Positions 34,645 through 43,063 of a DNA stretch of 64,000 nucleotides are shown here, in pieces; position 1 is the stretch's first letter; every line of letters starts with the position of its first letter. The stretch covers positions 62,001 to 126,000 of the forward strand of contig CAWEBF010000025.1 of the NCBI GenBank assembly GCA_963807235.1, written 5' to 3'. The position numbers were made by a program, and so were the translations under genes. The notes under the pieces are model-generated. The model made no database searches. It saw only the letters and a program-made list of their open reading frames with translations, and was not told the origin of the DNA. Source of the stretch: CAWEBF01 sp963807235. Lineage in GTDB: Bacteria; Acidobacteriota; Vicinamibacteria; Vicinamibacterales; UBA2999.

Positions 34645-36279
34645 ATGCGTTCACTGCTGCTCCTGGTCATCACGATCCTGCCGGCAGTGGCGACCGCGCA
34701 GAACCTGACGCGGACGCCCGCAGACTGCGAGAGGCTGGCAGCATTGGCGCTGCCCAACACGCAGATCACGTCGGCGCAGGTGGTGGAGGCGGGCCGGTTC
34801 ACTCTCCCGGCGAGCTTTGCTCCCCGAGGTGGAGGCGGCTCGTCGGCGCTCGCCGGCACCATCGGCGCGGTCCCCGATGTTCCGGGGCGCGTGACGGCGA
34901 ACACGGCGGGGCTGGGCCTCGGATACAACGGCGGGCGCGGCATCCCGCCGTTCAGCACGCTTCCCGCCTTCTGCCGCGTCGCGGCCACGCTGAAGCCGTC
35001 GCCGTCCTCGGACATCCGGATGGAGCTGTGGCTGCCGGTTGCCGGCTGGAACGGGAACTTTCGCGGCACGAGCCCCAACGGGCTGGGCGGCGTCATCAAC
35101 TACAACGCGATGGGCGTCGGCCTGACCGACGGGTTCGCGGTCGCCAGCACCGACACGGGGCATCAGGGTGGCGACACCGCCTGGATGCAGGCGCCGGACA
35201 AGGTGACGGACTTCGCCGGCCGCGCCATGCACGAGACCACCGTCGCCGGAAAGGCGCTGACCGCCGCCTACTACGGCAGCGCGCACAGGTTCTCCTACAT
35301 GATCGAATGCGGCGGCGGCTCCGCCGCGGCGCTACACGAGGTCCAGAAATACCCCGCGGACTACAACGGCGTCGTCGTGGGTGGTCACGCGGCGCACCTG
35401 ACGCGGCAGATCTTCGGGCAGATGTGGCTCTGGCAGGCCACCCATCCCAACGGCGTGGCCGTGATGCCGCCGCCAAAGCTGCGCGTCCTGCACGACGCCG
35501 TGCTGGCCAGGTGCGATCTGCTGGACGGCGTGAAGGACGGGCTGCTCGAGAACCCGCTCAGCTGCGCGTTCGATCCCAAGGAAATCGAGTGCCGGGCTGG
35601 CGACGGGCCGAGCTGCCTGACGCCGCAACAGGTGGACGCGGCGCAGAAGGTCTACGCAGGGCCGTCCAATCCGCGAACCAAGGGGCGCGTCTGGCCGGGG
35701 CTCTATCGCGGGAGCGAGCTGGACTGGAGCTTCTTCACCGACGCGGCTGGCCCGATCGGGATCGCCACGAGCACGCTGCGCGACGTGGTGCTCAAGGATC
35801 CGGCCTGGGACTACCGCACGAGCCCCGTTGATTTCGACCGCCACGTCGCGCTGGCCGATCAGTCGGACATCGCCCGCGTGAACGCGTCGAACCCCGACAT
35901 CTCGGCCTTCGTGAAGCAGGGCGGCAAGCTGATCCTGTCGGGAGGATGGAACAACGCTCTTGTGCCGGCGGGCGCGGTGCTGGACTACTACGAGCGCGTG
36001 CGCGCGACGCTTGGTCCGGCGCAGGCGCAGCGCGCCGTTCGCCTCTACATGGTGCCGGGGATGATCGAGTGCAACGGCGGCCCGGGCACGGACACGTTCG
36101 ACATGCTGGGCGTCATGCGGAACTGGGTGGAGCGGAATCAAGCGCCGAACGAGGTGATCGCCTCACGCGTCGAGCATGGGAAGGTGCTGCGTACGCGCCC
36201 GTTATGCCCGTATCCGCAAGTCGCCACGTACCGCGGCCGGGGAAGCACGGACGACGCCGGCAGTTTCTCCTGCAAGTAG
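34645..36279 (+). CDS. Tannase/feruloyl-esterase family protein with all three catalytic residues replaced
   Basis: A 544-residue secreted protein (signal MRSLLLLVITILPAVATAQ) clearly of the tannase family: LPVAGWNGNFRG, TDTGHQGG, YPADYNGVVVG, and the VRLYMVPGM segment. Active members have a CS-D-HC motif. Here the serine position is Gly223 in IECGGGS, the aspartate is Asn437 in GGWNNALVP and the histidine is Glu475 in PGMIECNGGPG. Both cysteines of the motif (222 and 476) remain, so the fold and its disulfide are probably kept while esterase chemistry is lost. It may be a binding protein or pseudoenzyme. The reading frame is long and intact, so this is not random decay. Confidence 0.9.
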   Translation: MRSLLLLVITILPAVATAQNLTRTPADCERLAALALPNTQITSAQVVEAGRFTLPASFAPRGGGGSSALAGTIGAVPDVPGRVTANTAGLGLGYNGGRGIPPFSTLPAFCRVAATLKPSPSSDIRMELWLPVAGWNGNFRGTSPNGLGGVINYNAMGVGLTDGFAVASTDTGHQGGDTAWMQAPDKVTDFAGRAMHETTVAGKALTAAYYGSAHRFSYMIECGGGSAAALHEVQKYPADYNGVVVGGHAAHLTRQIFGQMWLWQATHPNGVAVMPPPKLRVLHDAVLARCDLLDGVKDGLLENPLSCAFDPKEIECRAGDGPSCLTPQQVDAAQKVYAGPSNPRTKGRVWPGLYRGSELDWSFFTDAAGPIGIATSTLRDVVLKDPAWDYRTSPVDFDRHVALADQSDIARVNASNPDISAFVKQGGKLILSGGWNNALVPAGAVLDYYERVRATLGPAQAQRAVRLYMVPGMIECNGGPGTDTFDMLGVMRNWVERNQAPNEVIASRVEHGKVLRTRPLCPYPQVATYRGRGSTDDAGSFSCK

Positions 36280-36326
36280 TGCAGCCCATCCTTTGAACTT
36301 CGTCGGGCCGTCGCCGTCGAAGATCG

Positions 36327-37079
36327 ATGGACATGGCCTCCGAACCGAGATCCGTCGAGCGCCTTGCCTACGTAGTCGGTGCGCTGCTCATCCTTAGCGG
36401 CCTTGTGCATGTCGTCGTTCTACTGATGAGCAGCGGTTCTTGGGAAGGCCCGCTGTCGCTGCGCAAGCCGGCAACCTTCGGCCTCTCATTCGGGCTGACA
36501 TTGATCAACGTTACGCTGATCGCCGGGTTCGTATCCCTCACGGATCGAACGCGTGCGTGGCTGCTCGGCATCTTCGCGGCGGCGTGCGTCCTCGAGACCG
36601 TCCTGGTGTCGATGCAGGCGTGGCGGGCCGTTCCCTCTCACTTCAACATGGAGACGCCGTTCGACGCGGCGGTGGCCCAAACATTGGCGTTCGGCGGATT
36701 CACGCTCGTCGTGGTCATCGTGACGCTGACTGTTGCGGCATTCCGGGATCGGGCGCCGCTGCCGGCGGGCGTTCGTCTGGCGACCCAAGCCGGTTTGGTG
36801 GCCTTGGTGGGCGCGCAGGTCGTCGGTGGTCTGATGATCGCGACCGGTGTGCGGCTCGTGTTCGCCGGCGATCCGCAGGGCGCGTACGCGACCGGCGGCT
36901 GGCTGAAGCCGGTTCATGCCGCGTTGATGCACGGCATCTTGGTGCTGCCGCTTGCAGCATGGTGGATCTCGAGAACGGATTGGCCCCAGCCAACCCAGTC
37001 GCGAGCCATGTGGGCTTGTGTCGGCCTCTATGGGCTGTTGGTCGCCACGACCGTAGTGGCGAGTCTGGTCTTGCGCTGA
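36327..37079 (+). CDS. Integral membrane protein, unknown function
   Basis: A 250-residue protein with about seven transmembrane helices (for example ALLILSGLVHVVVLLM, FGLSFGLTLINVTLIAGFV, LVALVGAQVVGGLMIA, LMHGILVLPLAAWWI). Conserved-looking loop segments are SWEGPLSLRKPATFG, SHFNMETPFDAAVA and GDPQGAYATGGWLKPVHAALMHG with two histidines near a helix end. I do not recognise the family by name. An alternative start lies two codons downstream (36333). It ends 24 bases before the terminator hairpin. Confidence 0.8.
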   Translation: MDMASEPRSVERLAYVVGALLILSGLVHVVVLLMSSGSWEGPLSLRKPATFGLSFGLTLINVTLIAGFVSLTDRTRAWLLGIFAAACVLETVLVSMQAWRAVPSHFNMETPFDAAVAQTLAFGGFTLVVVIVTLTVAAFRDRAPLPAGVRLATQAGLVALVGAQVVGGLMIATGVRLVFAGDPQGAYATGGWLKPVHAALMHGILVLPLAAWWISRTDWPQPTQSRAMWACVGLYGLLVATTVVASLVLR

Positions 37080-37103
37080 TCGCCTTGAATGGAGGCAGGA
37101 CGC

Positions 37104-37129
37104 ACAACGGCGGCCGGGGCCGCCGTTGT
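37104..37129. terminator. Bidirectional terminator-like hairpin
   Basis: Perfect 12-bp inverted repeat ACAACGGCGGCC-gg-GGCCGCCGTTGT between two convergent genes (membrane protein ending 37079, MBL hydrolase ending 37152). There is no clear T-run on either side, so it may be a GC hairpin terminator or a transcription block rather than a classical intrinsic terminator. Confidence 0.65.
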
Positions 37130-37151
37130 CGTCAGAAGAGAGTCGGCTGTG

Positions 37152-38621
37152 CTATTTCCCGACGGCCTTCCACAGGTCGGCCTTGGTCTGGGGCGTGTTC
37201 CCCCTGTGCACCGACATGTACTGCTCGAAGTCGAGGTTCAGCTTCTCTATCGCGGGCTGGAGCGCGCGGATGTGATCGTTGGGCTGCTGCCCCGCGGCCG
37301 GCAACGTGTAGTCGGCCTGGAACAGGATCTTCTCCTTCGGGATGAACGCAACGGTCAGACCGTTGGAGTGGGGCGACGGGTAGATGTGGTGGAACTCCAC
37401 CGTCCGCGTGCCATCCGAGTAGACCTTCTTCGCGCCGATCGTCTCGATCTTGACCTTCTTCGGACTCTTGGCCAGCGTATCGTTCAGCAGCGTCCTCGGC
37501 GTGTTGAGCGCCTTTTCGAAGAACTCCTTGTTGTTTTCCTGCGTGATGAGCGTCACGCCCTCGGCAACGAGCGCCGGCAGCCCGCCGGTGTGGTCCGAAT
37601 GCGGGTGCGAGTTCCACACGTACCGGAGCGGCTTGTTCGGGTAGAGCTTCTTGGTCTCGGCGATGTAGGCCAGGCTGCGGGCCTCGGGCTGGCCGGCCTC
37701 GAGCATCATCACGTAGTCCCTGAACTCCACGAGCAGCGAGTCGTAGCTGCCGGGCCCAGTGGTCAGACGGGTGAGCCCGTCGCCGAGCTTCTCGACGGTG
37801 ACGGTCAACGCGGGAGGGCCACCAGGACCACCCGCAGGCGGGCCGCCGCCGCGGCCGGCCGGCGGTGCGGGAGCAGGCGCGAGCGTCGCGACGTCGGCGG
37901 GGTTGGCACGCGCGGCGGTGACGTCGGCCTCGAAGAACGGCAGGCCGCCGCGAGTCTGAACGACCTTCGCCGGCGCCATGGCGCCGCCAAAGTCCTTCCA
38001 CCCGCTGTAAGTGGCGACGATGTGCATGTCGCCCATGATGTTCTCGCCCACCCAGGTCTCCACGCGTTCGATCAGGTTGCGGTCATTGACATAGCCGTTG
38101 ATGGTGTAGCCCTTGCCCGACGGTGCCTTGACGGCCGGACTCCACGAGAGCACGGTCAGGTTGCCGCGACGGCTCGCGGTGGCGTTGTTCTCTGCCGCAC
38201 CCTTCAGGAAGCCCCAGGGGGTGAGATAAAAATCCACCGAGCCCGCCCACGGCTGGGAGAGGTCCGCCTGCTGCGGCGTCACCTGCTGGAAGAATGTGCC
38301 GGGTGCCGTCGTGGTCGAACCGCCAGCCCCGATGTTGTTGGTGCCGCCGGTGTGCCGTGAGGCCGGCGCCGCCAGGTCGATGACGCGAACGTAGTTCGCG
38401 ATTGGCCGCATCGGGTTGTGCGCGCCCTGACAGGTCATCTGAGTGGCATTGGCCCCGCACTGTTGGAAGGCCACATCTTTCGCCGAACCCGAATACGTGA
38501 TGGATTTGGGATCGCCCAATGCCTTTTGCGCGTTGGCGATCACGGTTTTTGCGTCTTGTGCCGCCGCGTCGCCGTACGGGTACACGAGGCAGATTGCGAC
38601 TAGGGCCAGTCTTTTCACCAC
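37152..38621 (-). CDS. Exported MBL-fold hydrolase with extra N-terminal domain
   Basis: A 489-residue protein starting at GTG 38621 (GGAGG seven bases upstream). Signal peptide (VKRLALVAICLVYPYGDAAAQ), then an N-terminal domain of about 230 residues, separated by a proline/glycine linker (PAPPAGRGGGPPAGGPGGPP, about 255-280), and a metallo-beta-lactamase domain with the intact metal motif NSHPHSDHTGG (HxHxDH) and FQADYTLP. The N-terminal region resembles lipoprotein-sensing beta sheets in related proteins, but I cannot assign it. Probably secreted; substrate unknown. Confidence 0.83.
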   Translation of the reverse strand: MVKRLALVAICLVYPYGDAAAQDAKTVIANAQKALGDPKSITYSGSAKDVAFQQCGANATQMTCQGAHNPMRPIANYVRVIDLAAPASRHTGGTNNIGAGGSTTTAPGTFFQQVTPQQADLSQPWAGSVDFYLTPWGFLKGAAENNATASRRGNLTVLSWSPAVKAPSGKGYTINGYVNDRNLIERVETWVGENIMGDMHIVATYSGWKDFGGAMAPAKVVQTRGGLPFFEADVTAARANPADVATLAPAPAPPAGRGGGPPAGGPGGPPALTVTVEKLGDGLTRLTTGPGSYDSLLVEFRDYVMMLEAGQPEARSLAYIAETKKLYPNKPLRYVWNSHPHSDHTGGLPALVAEGVTLITQENNKEFFEKALNTPRTLLNDTLAKSPKKVKIETIGAKKVYSDGTRTVEFHHIYPSPHSNGLTVAFIPKEKILFQADYTLPAAGQQPNDHIRALQPAIEKLNLDFEQYMSVHRGNTPQTKADLWKAVGK

Positions 38622-38778
38622 AGCTACTCCTCCCCTAAACGGCCGGGGCACAACACGCGTTTTCACGATGCTGCATTTCCCGGCTGTCCTTCGAGATGCG
38701 GATTGTAACCGCCGCTTGCCGGTCGGGCCGCCAGCCAACCACGGCTTTGACGCCCATTTGCGGCGAACGAGCCGATAA

Positions 38779-38799
38779 TCACCGCATGAATTGCGGACA
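38779..38799. promoter_or_regulatory. Upstream Fic operator (site 1)
   Basis: TCACCGC-atgaatt-GCGGaca. The left half is identical to that of site 2 at 38831 and the seven-base spacer length is the same; the right half keeps GCGG. The sites are 52 bases apart centre to centre, about five helical turns, which would let one protein bind both on the same face. Confidence 0.6.
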
Positions 38800-38825
38800 T
38801 TGGCGTTAGATGCGGCGAGGGGCGG

Positions 38826-38851
38826 TATAATCACCGCTTATTCAGCGGTGA
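38826..38851 (+). promoter_or_regulatory. Fic promoter -10 box and overlapping operator (site 2)
   Basis: A consensus TATAAT at 38826-38831 is directly followed by the palindrome TCACCGC-ttattca-GCGGTGA (38831-38851), which ends at the Fic start codon. A protein bound here would cover the transcription start and the start codon. The -35 is weak. If transcription starts about 7 bases after the -10, the leader is only about 14 bases and lacks a Shine-Dalgarno. Confidence 0.7.
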
Positions 38852-39976
38852 ATGTCGATGTATATCCATGAGCTTTCGGAGTGGCCGAGGTTCCGCTGGG
38901 ACGACAGGCGTCTGGCGGCTCCACTGGCGGCCGCCAGGCATCTGCAGGGGCGTCTCATCGGCCAGATGGAGGCGCTCGGCTTCAAGATCAAGGAGGAAGC
39001 CGTTCTCAGGACGCTCACGGACGATGTTCTGAAGAGCAGCGAGATCGAAGGCGAGAAGCTGGACGCCGACCAGGTGCGTTCGTCGGTCGCGCGGCGGCTG
39101 GGGATGGACATCGGCGGCTTGAAACCCGCCGACCGACACGTCGAAGGTGTCGTCGAGATGATGCTCGACGCGACACAGCGCTACGACCGGGCCCTCACGG
39201 AAGAACGGCTCTTTGGTTGGCACGCCTCGCTGTTCCCGGCCGGGCGGAGCGGGATGCACCGCATCACGGTGGGCGCGTGGCGGGACGACGCGCGCGCGTC
39301 CGCGCGCGGCACAGCGCCGATGCAGGTGGTGTCCGGTCCAATCGGGCGCGAGCGGGTGCACTTCGAAGCACCCGTCGCCGCGCGCCTGGACGCGGAGATG
39401 CGCCGGTTCCTGGAGTCGTTCGAGGGTCCCGTGACGGCCGAACCGGTGCTGAAGGCCGCGCTGGTACATCTCTGGTTCGTCACGATTCACCCGTTCGACG
39501 ACGGCAATGGCCGTGTCGCGCGAGCCATTGCGGATATGGCCCTCGCCAGATCGGAGGGGAGCCCGCGCCGGTTTTACAGCATGTCGGCGCAGATCCGCCA
39601 GGAGCGCGACGAGTACTACCGCATCCTCGAGCAGACGCAGCGGGGCACCATGGACATCACGCCCTGGATGGAGTGGTTCCTCGGTTGTCTCACGCGCGCG
39701 ATCGAGGGGGCGCAGACCGCGCTCTCGAGCGTGATCGCGAAGGCGCGGCACTGGGAGAGGCTGCGCGAGGTGCCGCTGAACGAGCGACAGCGGCTGGTGA
39801 TCAATCGCCTGCTCGAAGGCTTTGAGGGAAACCTGACGACCTCGAAGTGGGCCTCGCTGACGAAGAGCTCGCAGGATACCGCGCTGCGGGACATCCAGCA
39901 GCTTGTCGAACGCGGCGTGCTGGTTCGCAACACCGCCGGGGGAAGGAGCACCAGCTATTCGCTCGCTCAGCTATAG
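38852..39976 (+). CDS. Fic-domain AMP-transferase, class II, with C-terminal winged helix
   Basis: A 374-residue Fic/DOC protein that would transfer AMP or a related group to a target hydroxyl. The active-site motif is HPFDDGNGRVAR from His213. An N-terminal inhibitory motif S62-xxx-E66-G67 (SSEIEGE) marks it as class II, kept inactive by its own helix until displaced. N-terminal residues 5-60 look like DUF4172. Residues about 308-374 form a winged helix (NERQRLVINRLLEGF, DTALRDIQQLVERGVL), probably DNA-binding. Together with the operators in front of the gene this suggests autoregulation. A second ATG six bases in is an alternative start. The end overlaps the convergent DUF1835 gene by 10 bases. 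No partner antitoxin gene is visible. Confidence 0.9.
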   Translation: MSMYIHELSEWPRFRWDDRRLAAPLAAARHLQGRLIGQMEALGFKIKEEAVLRTLTDDVLKSSEIEGEKLDADQVRSSVARRLGMDIGGLKPADRHVEGVVEMMLDATQRYDRALTEERLFGWHASLFPAGRSGMHRITVGAWRDDARASARGTAPMQVVSGPIGRERVHFEAPVAARLDAEMRRFLESFEGPVTAEPVLKAALVHLWFVTIHPFDDGNGRVARAIADMALARSEGSPRRFYSMSAQIRQERDEYYRILEQTQRGTMDITPWMEWFLGCLTRAIEGAQTALSSVIAKARHWERLREVPLNERQRLVINRLLEGFEGNLTTSKWASLTKSSQDTALRDIQQLVERGVLVRNTAGGRSTSYSLAQL

Positions 39977-40941
39977 GCGATTCGCTGAGCCGCGTTGTCC
40001 CATCGCCAGATCCGGCTGCCGTTCTGTAAATGCACTCCGCCGAGCCACCGGTCGATGCCGCAGGTCGCCACCCGGTCCTGCCGGCCCGACAACACCGATC
40101 GACCCGTGTCCGTAAGGGTCACAACGCCCCGGAGGTCCTGGCTTCCTGGAGTACCTGAGCGATCCACAGCGAGGAGCGGAGGTGATGTGCATGACAAGGC
40201 CTCTGCCAGCTCGGCCAACGACTCGCGGGTGATGTGGTAGACGCGTTCGCCTTCGTACATCCGCGGGAACGCTTCCCGCAAGGCGATCCCGGTCCCGCCC
40301 GCCAGCTCGAGAAGCCGGCGCTCACTTCGCGAGAGTCCGTCGGTCGTCCACGGGTATTCCTGGAGAAAGCGGGTGATCGACGCGGCGAGATACGGCAACG
40401 CCGACGTGTCGTCTCGCCGCAGCTCGTCCAGCGCCTCGGGCGTCGGCTCACGGAAGGCCTGCCAGGCCCGTCGCGCCAACACATACTGTCGCTCACCCAC
40501 AGGCCGTCTCGTTTCCAGGAGGGGCGCCAGTTCATCTGGGGTGAGCTCACCCAAGCCTTTGAAGTCGGGACGTCCAGGGAACTCGCCGATGCAGATGAGC
40601 GACACGGGCTTCGTTGCAGGAAGGTGGTCGCGAACCCACGCCAGCAACTGAATCAGATTCAGCTGGTCGAACAGGTCGTGTTCGAACCACAGGATCAGCT
40701 CGTCGTAGGACTCGTGGCGTTCAAGTGGAGTTCGCCACAGCCGCATGTCCGGCTCGGGTGCGTCCGCTGGTCCGAGATAGCGCGCGCGCACCTCGAGCAG
40801 CTCCGCATCGTTCAACCCGGCGGGAACTGGTCCATCATGCAGTGGATCGGCCCAGATGGAACACGCGCCTGGGATGCCGGCGGCTTCAATGGTCATCGTC
40901 GTGGACGTGCCATTCGCGACGTGCAGAAGCCTCATCAACAC
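39967..40941 (-). CDS. DUF1835-domain protein
   Basis: A 324-residue cytoplasmic protein. Residues 5-135 match DUF1835: LLHVANGTSTTMTIEAAGIPG, WADPLHDGPVPAGL, ILWFEHDLFDQLNLIQLLAW. The rest is an alpha-helical domain with DELRRDDTSALPYLAASITRFLQEYPW and a possible winged segment (LTDTGRSVLSGR). The biochemical role of the family is unknown. It is convergent with and overlapping the Fic gene, and divergent from the NHL gene. Confidence 0.85.
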   Translation of the reverse strand: MLMRLLHVANGTSTTMTIEAAGIPGACSIWADPLHDGPVPAGLNDAELLEVRARYLGPADAPEPDMRLWRTPLERHESYDELILWFEHDLFDQLNLIQLLAWVRDHLPATKPVSLICIGEFPGRPDFKGLGELTPDELAPLLETRRPVGERQYVLARRAWQAFREPTPEALDELRRDDTSALPYLAASITRFLQEYPWTTDGLSRSERRLLELAGGTGIALREAFPRMYEGERVYHITRESLAELAEALSCTSPPLLAVDRSGTPGSQDLRGVVTLTDTGRSVLSGRQDRVATCGIDRWLGGVHLQNGSRIWRWDNAAQRIAYS

Positions 40942-41018
40942 ATTCTTGATCGCGCGGTGAACAGTGCCGATCTGTGGCAGGATTCAGCACGCAGTCGCGG
41001 ATCGAAGGGAGCTACGAC

Positions 41019-41924
41019 GTGAACACACGCTTGATCGCCTCCGTCCTTTCAGCACTTCTGCTGTGCTTCGTTTTCGGTGACGCGCCGGGTGTCTCGGCGC
41101 AGTCTGGCGGGAACTACAAAGTCGATCAGAACTGGGCGCGGCTGCCAGCGGGCACGACGTGGAATGGCAACACGTCGTGGATCACGGCGGACGGGAAGGG
41201 GCAAGTCGTGGTGCTGGTGCGCACGGCGCCGTACTTTCGAGTGCTCAGCCGCGACGGCGCCTGGGTGAAGGCCTTCGGAGACGACGGTCTGTTCCAGAGT
41301 GCACACAGCGTGACGATCGATGCGCAGGGAGCCCTGTGGGTGACCGACTCCGCGGCGCACACCGTCCACAAGTTCAGTCCGGACGGCCGCCTGCTGATGA
41401 CCCTCGGCAAGAAGGGCGTCGCCGGCGACAACACGTCGCGGGATCTGTTCAACCAACCCAACCACGTCGCCGTTGCGCCGAACGGCGACATCTACGTGTC
41501 CGATGGATATGTGAATGCGCGCGTCGTGCACTTCTCCAAGGACGGACAGTTCATCCGGATCATCGGCGGCGTGAAGGGATCGCAGCCGGGACAGCTGCAG
41601 CTCCCGCACGGCGTGGCCCTGGATTCCAGGGGCCGCATCCTGATCAACGACAGCGACAACCAGCGTGTGTCCGTCTTCGACAAGGACGGGACGTTCGTGG
41701 AGTCGTGGCCCTATCCGTCGCGCGGCGGGATTGCCGTTGCCGCCGACGACACCGTCTACATCAGCGATGTGAATGCCGGCATCGTCAACATCGTGAAGAA
41801 CGGGAAGCTGGTCGGCAGCGTCCTGGCGGATCGGGCGCACGGGATGGGCATCGACACCGATGGCTCGATCTACGTCTCCGGCGCGTCACGGATGACAGTC
41901 ATGAAGATCACCAAGGCTCGGTGA
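41019..41924 (+). CDS. Secreted NHL-repeat beta-propeller
   Basis: A 301-residue exported six-bladed propeller. Signal peptide VNTRLIASVLSALLLCFVFG from the GTG at 41019, which has a GGAG eight bases upstream. Repeats with the pattern [F/L]-x-x-P-x-[H/G]-V-A-[L/V]-x-x-x-G: SAHSVTIDAQGALWVTDS, NQPNHVAVAPNGDIYVSDG, QLPHGVALDSRGRILINDS. Such propellers are lyases or binding proteins; the peptidylglycine-lyase type is one possibility. It ends one base before the convergent sugar ATPase gene. Confidence 0.87.
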   Translation: MNTRLIASVLSALLLCFVFGDAPGVSAQSGGNYKVDQNWARLPAGTTWNGNTSWITADGKGQVVVLVRTAPYFRVLSRDGAWVKAFGDDGLFQSAHSVTIDAQGALWVTDSAAHTVHKFSPDGRLLMTLGKKGVAGDNTSRDLFNQPNHVAVAPNGDIYVSDGYVNARVVHFSKDGQFIRIIGGVKGSQPGQLQLPHGVALDSRGRILINDSDNQRVSVFDKDGTFVESWPYPSRGGIAVAADDTVYISDVNAGIVNIVKNGKLVGSVLADRAHGMGIDTDGSIYVSGASRMTVMKITKAR

Positions 41925-41925
41925 C

Positions 41926-43062
41926 TCAATCTGGCGTGCGCGCGAGACGGAGGCCGGTCCGCTCGTCGAACAAGTGCACACGCTCAGCGTTGATACGGAA
42001 GCCGACACGTTCGTCCAGGCCGACCGACGCGTCAGGCGCCACGGCCACACGCAAGAGCTGATTCGGCACGCGGTCGACGCGCAGATGAACGACCGTGGTT
42101 GCTCCCATCGGCTCCACAACTTCGACACGTCCAGTACCGTGCCCCGCATCCGCGCTCGTCAAATCGATATCGTGTGGTCGTATCCCGATCCGGACGCCGC
42201 GGGGGGCCTCGGTGCCGCGTGCGTCATCGGCGTCCGAAACCTCGGCCGAGGCATCGTTGGCACGCGTGTCCGCGATAGCAAACGCCGGCGACTCGAGTCG
42301 CCGGCCGAGGCCGTCCCGTGACAGCGTGCCCTCGATCAGGTTCATCGCCGGGGCGCCGATGAAGCTGGCGACGAAGATATTGGCGGGCCTCCGAAAGATC
42401 TCGAGCGGCGGCGCCAGCTGTTCGATGGCCCCGTCCCGCATCACCGCCACGCGAGTGCCCAGGGTCATCGCCTCTTCCTGGTCGTGGGTCACGTACACGA
42501 TCGTCGCCCCGAGCCGCCGGTGCAGGAGGGCCAGCTCGGTGCGCATCGCGATGCGGGTCTGCGGATCGAGATTGGACAGGGGCTCGTCGAACAGGAACGC
42601 CTGCGGCTCCCGAACGATCGCGCGGCCGAGCGCCACGCGCTGGCGCTGCCCGCCCGACAGCTGCGCCGGTTTGCGCTCGAGCAAGGTATCGATCCCGAGC
42701 GCCGCCGCGGTCCGGCGAACCCGTTCGTCGATGGCCGCCGGCGCGACATGCCGGAGCTGCAGGCCGAACGCCAGGTTCTGCCGCACGCTCTTGTGCGGAT
42801 AGAGCGCGTAGCTCTGAAACACCATCGCGAGATCGCGGTGCTGCGGCGCCACGGCCGTCACATCACGGCCCCCAATAAGAACCTTTCCCGCTGTCGGGGT
42901 TTCGAGCCCGGCGATCAACCTGAGGACGGTGCTCTTGCCGCAGCCCGACGGACCGACGAGCACCAGCAGCTCGCCGTCGGCGATATCGAGCGTGATGTCG
43001 CGGGCGGCGGCCTGACCGCCCGGAAAGACCTTGCTGAGGCCGCGAAGGTGGATTCCGGCCAT
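41926..43062 (-). CDS. Sugar ABC transporter ATPase (UgpC/MalK/MsmK type)
   Basis: A 378-residue ATPase powering import. Walker A GPSGCGKST, Q-loop MVFQSYALYPH, signature LSGGQRQRVALGRAI, Walker B AFLFDEPLSNLDP and the switch histidine VYVTHD are all present. The C-terminal TOBE/OB domain (about 240-378) is typical of carbohydrate importers, where it can bind regulators. Last gene of a four-gene operon with two permeases and a solute-binding protein; it begins one base after the permease stop. Confidence 0.93.
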   Translation of the reverse strand: MAGIHLRGLSKVFPGGQAAARDITLDIADGELLVLVGPSGCGKSTVLRLIAGLETPTAGKVLIGGRDVTAVAPQHRDLAMVFQSYALYPHKSVRQNLAFGLQLRHVAPAAIDERVRRTAAALGIDTLLERKPAQLSGGQRQRVALGRAIVREPQAFLFDEPLSNLDPQTRIAMRTELALLHRRLGATIVYVTHDQEEAMTLGTRVAVMRDGAIEQLAPPLEIFRRPANIFVASFIGAPAMNLIEGTLSRDGLGRRLESPAFAIADTRANDASAEVSDADDARGTEAPRGVRIGIRPHDIDLTSADAGHGTGRVEVVEPMGATTVVHLRVDRVPNQLLRVAVAPDASVGLDERVGFRINAERVHLFDERTGLRLARTPD

Positions 43063-43063
43063 T

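Noticed and set aside
37089..38360. A 423-codon plus-strand frame opposite the MBL hydrolase
   Set aside because: The minus-strand protein has signal peptide, linker and HxHxDH motif; the plus frame has no recognisable features and a biased composition.
38852..40941. Fic gene with DUF1835 as toxin-antitoxin pair
   Set aside because: The genes are convergent and overlapping, not an operon; the inhibitory motif is within Fic itself (class II), so no separate antitoxin is needed.
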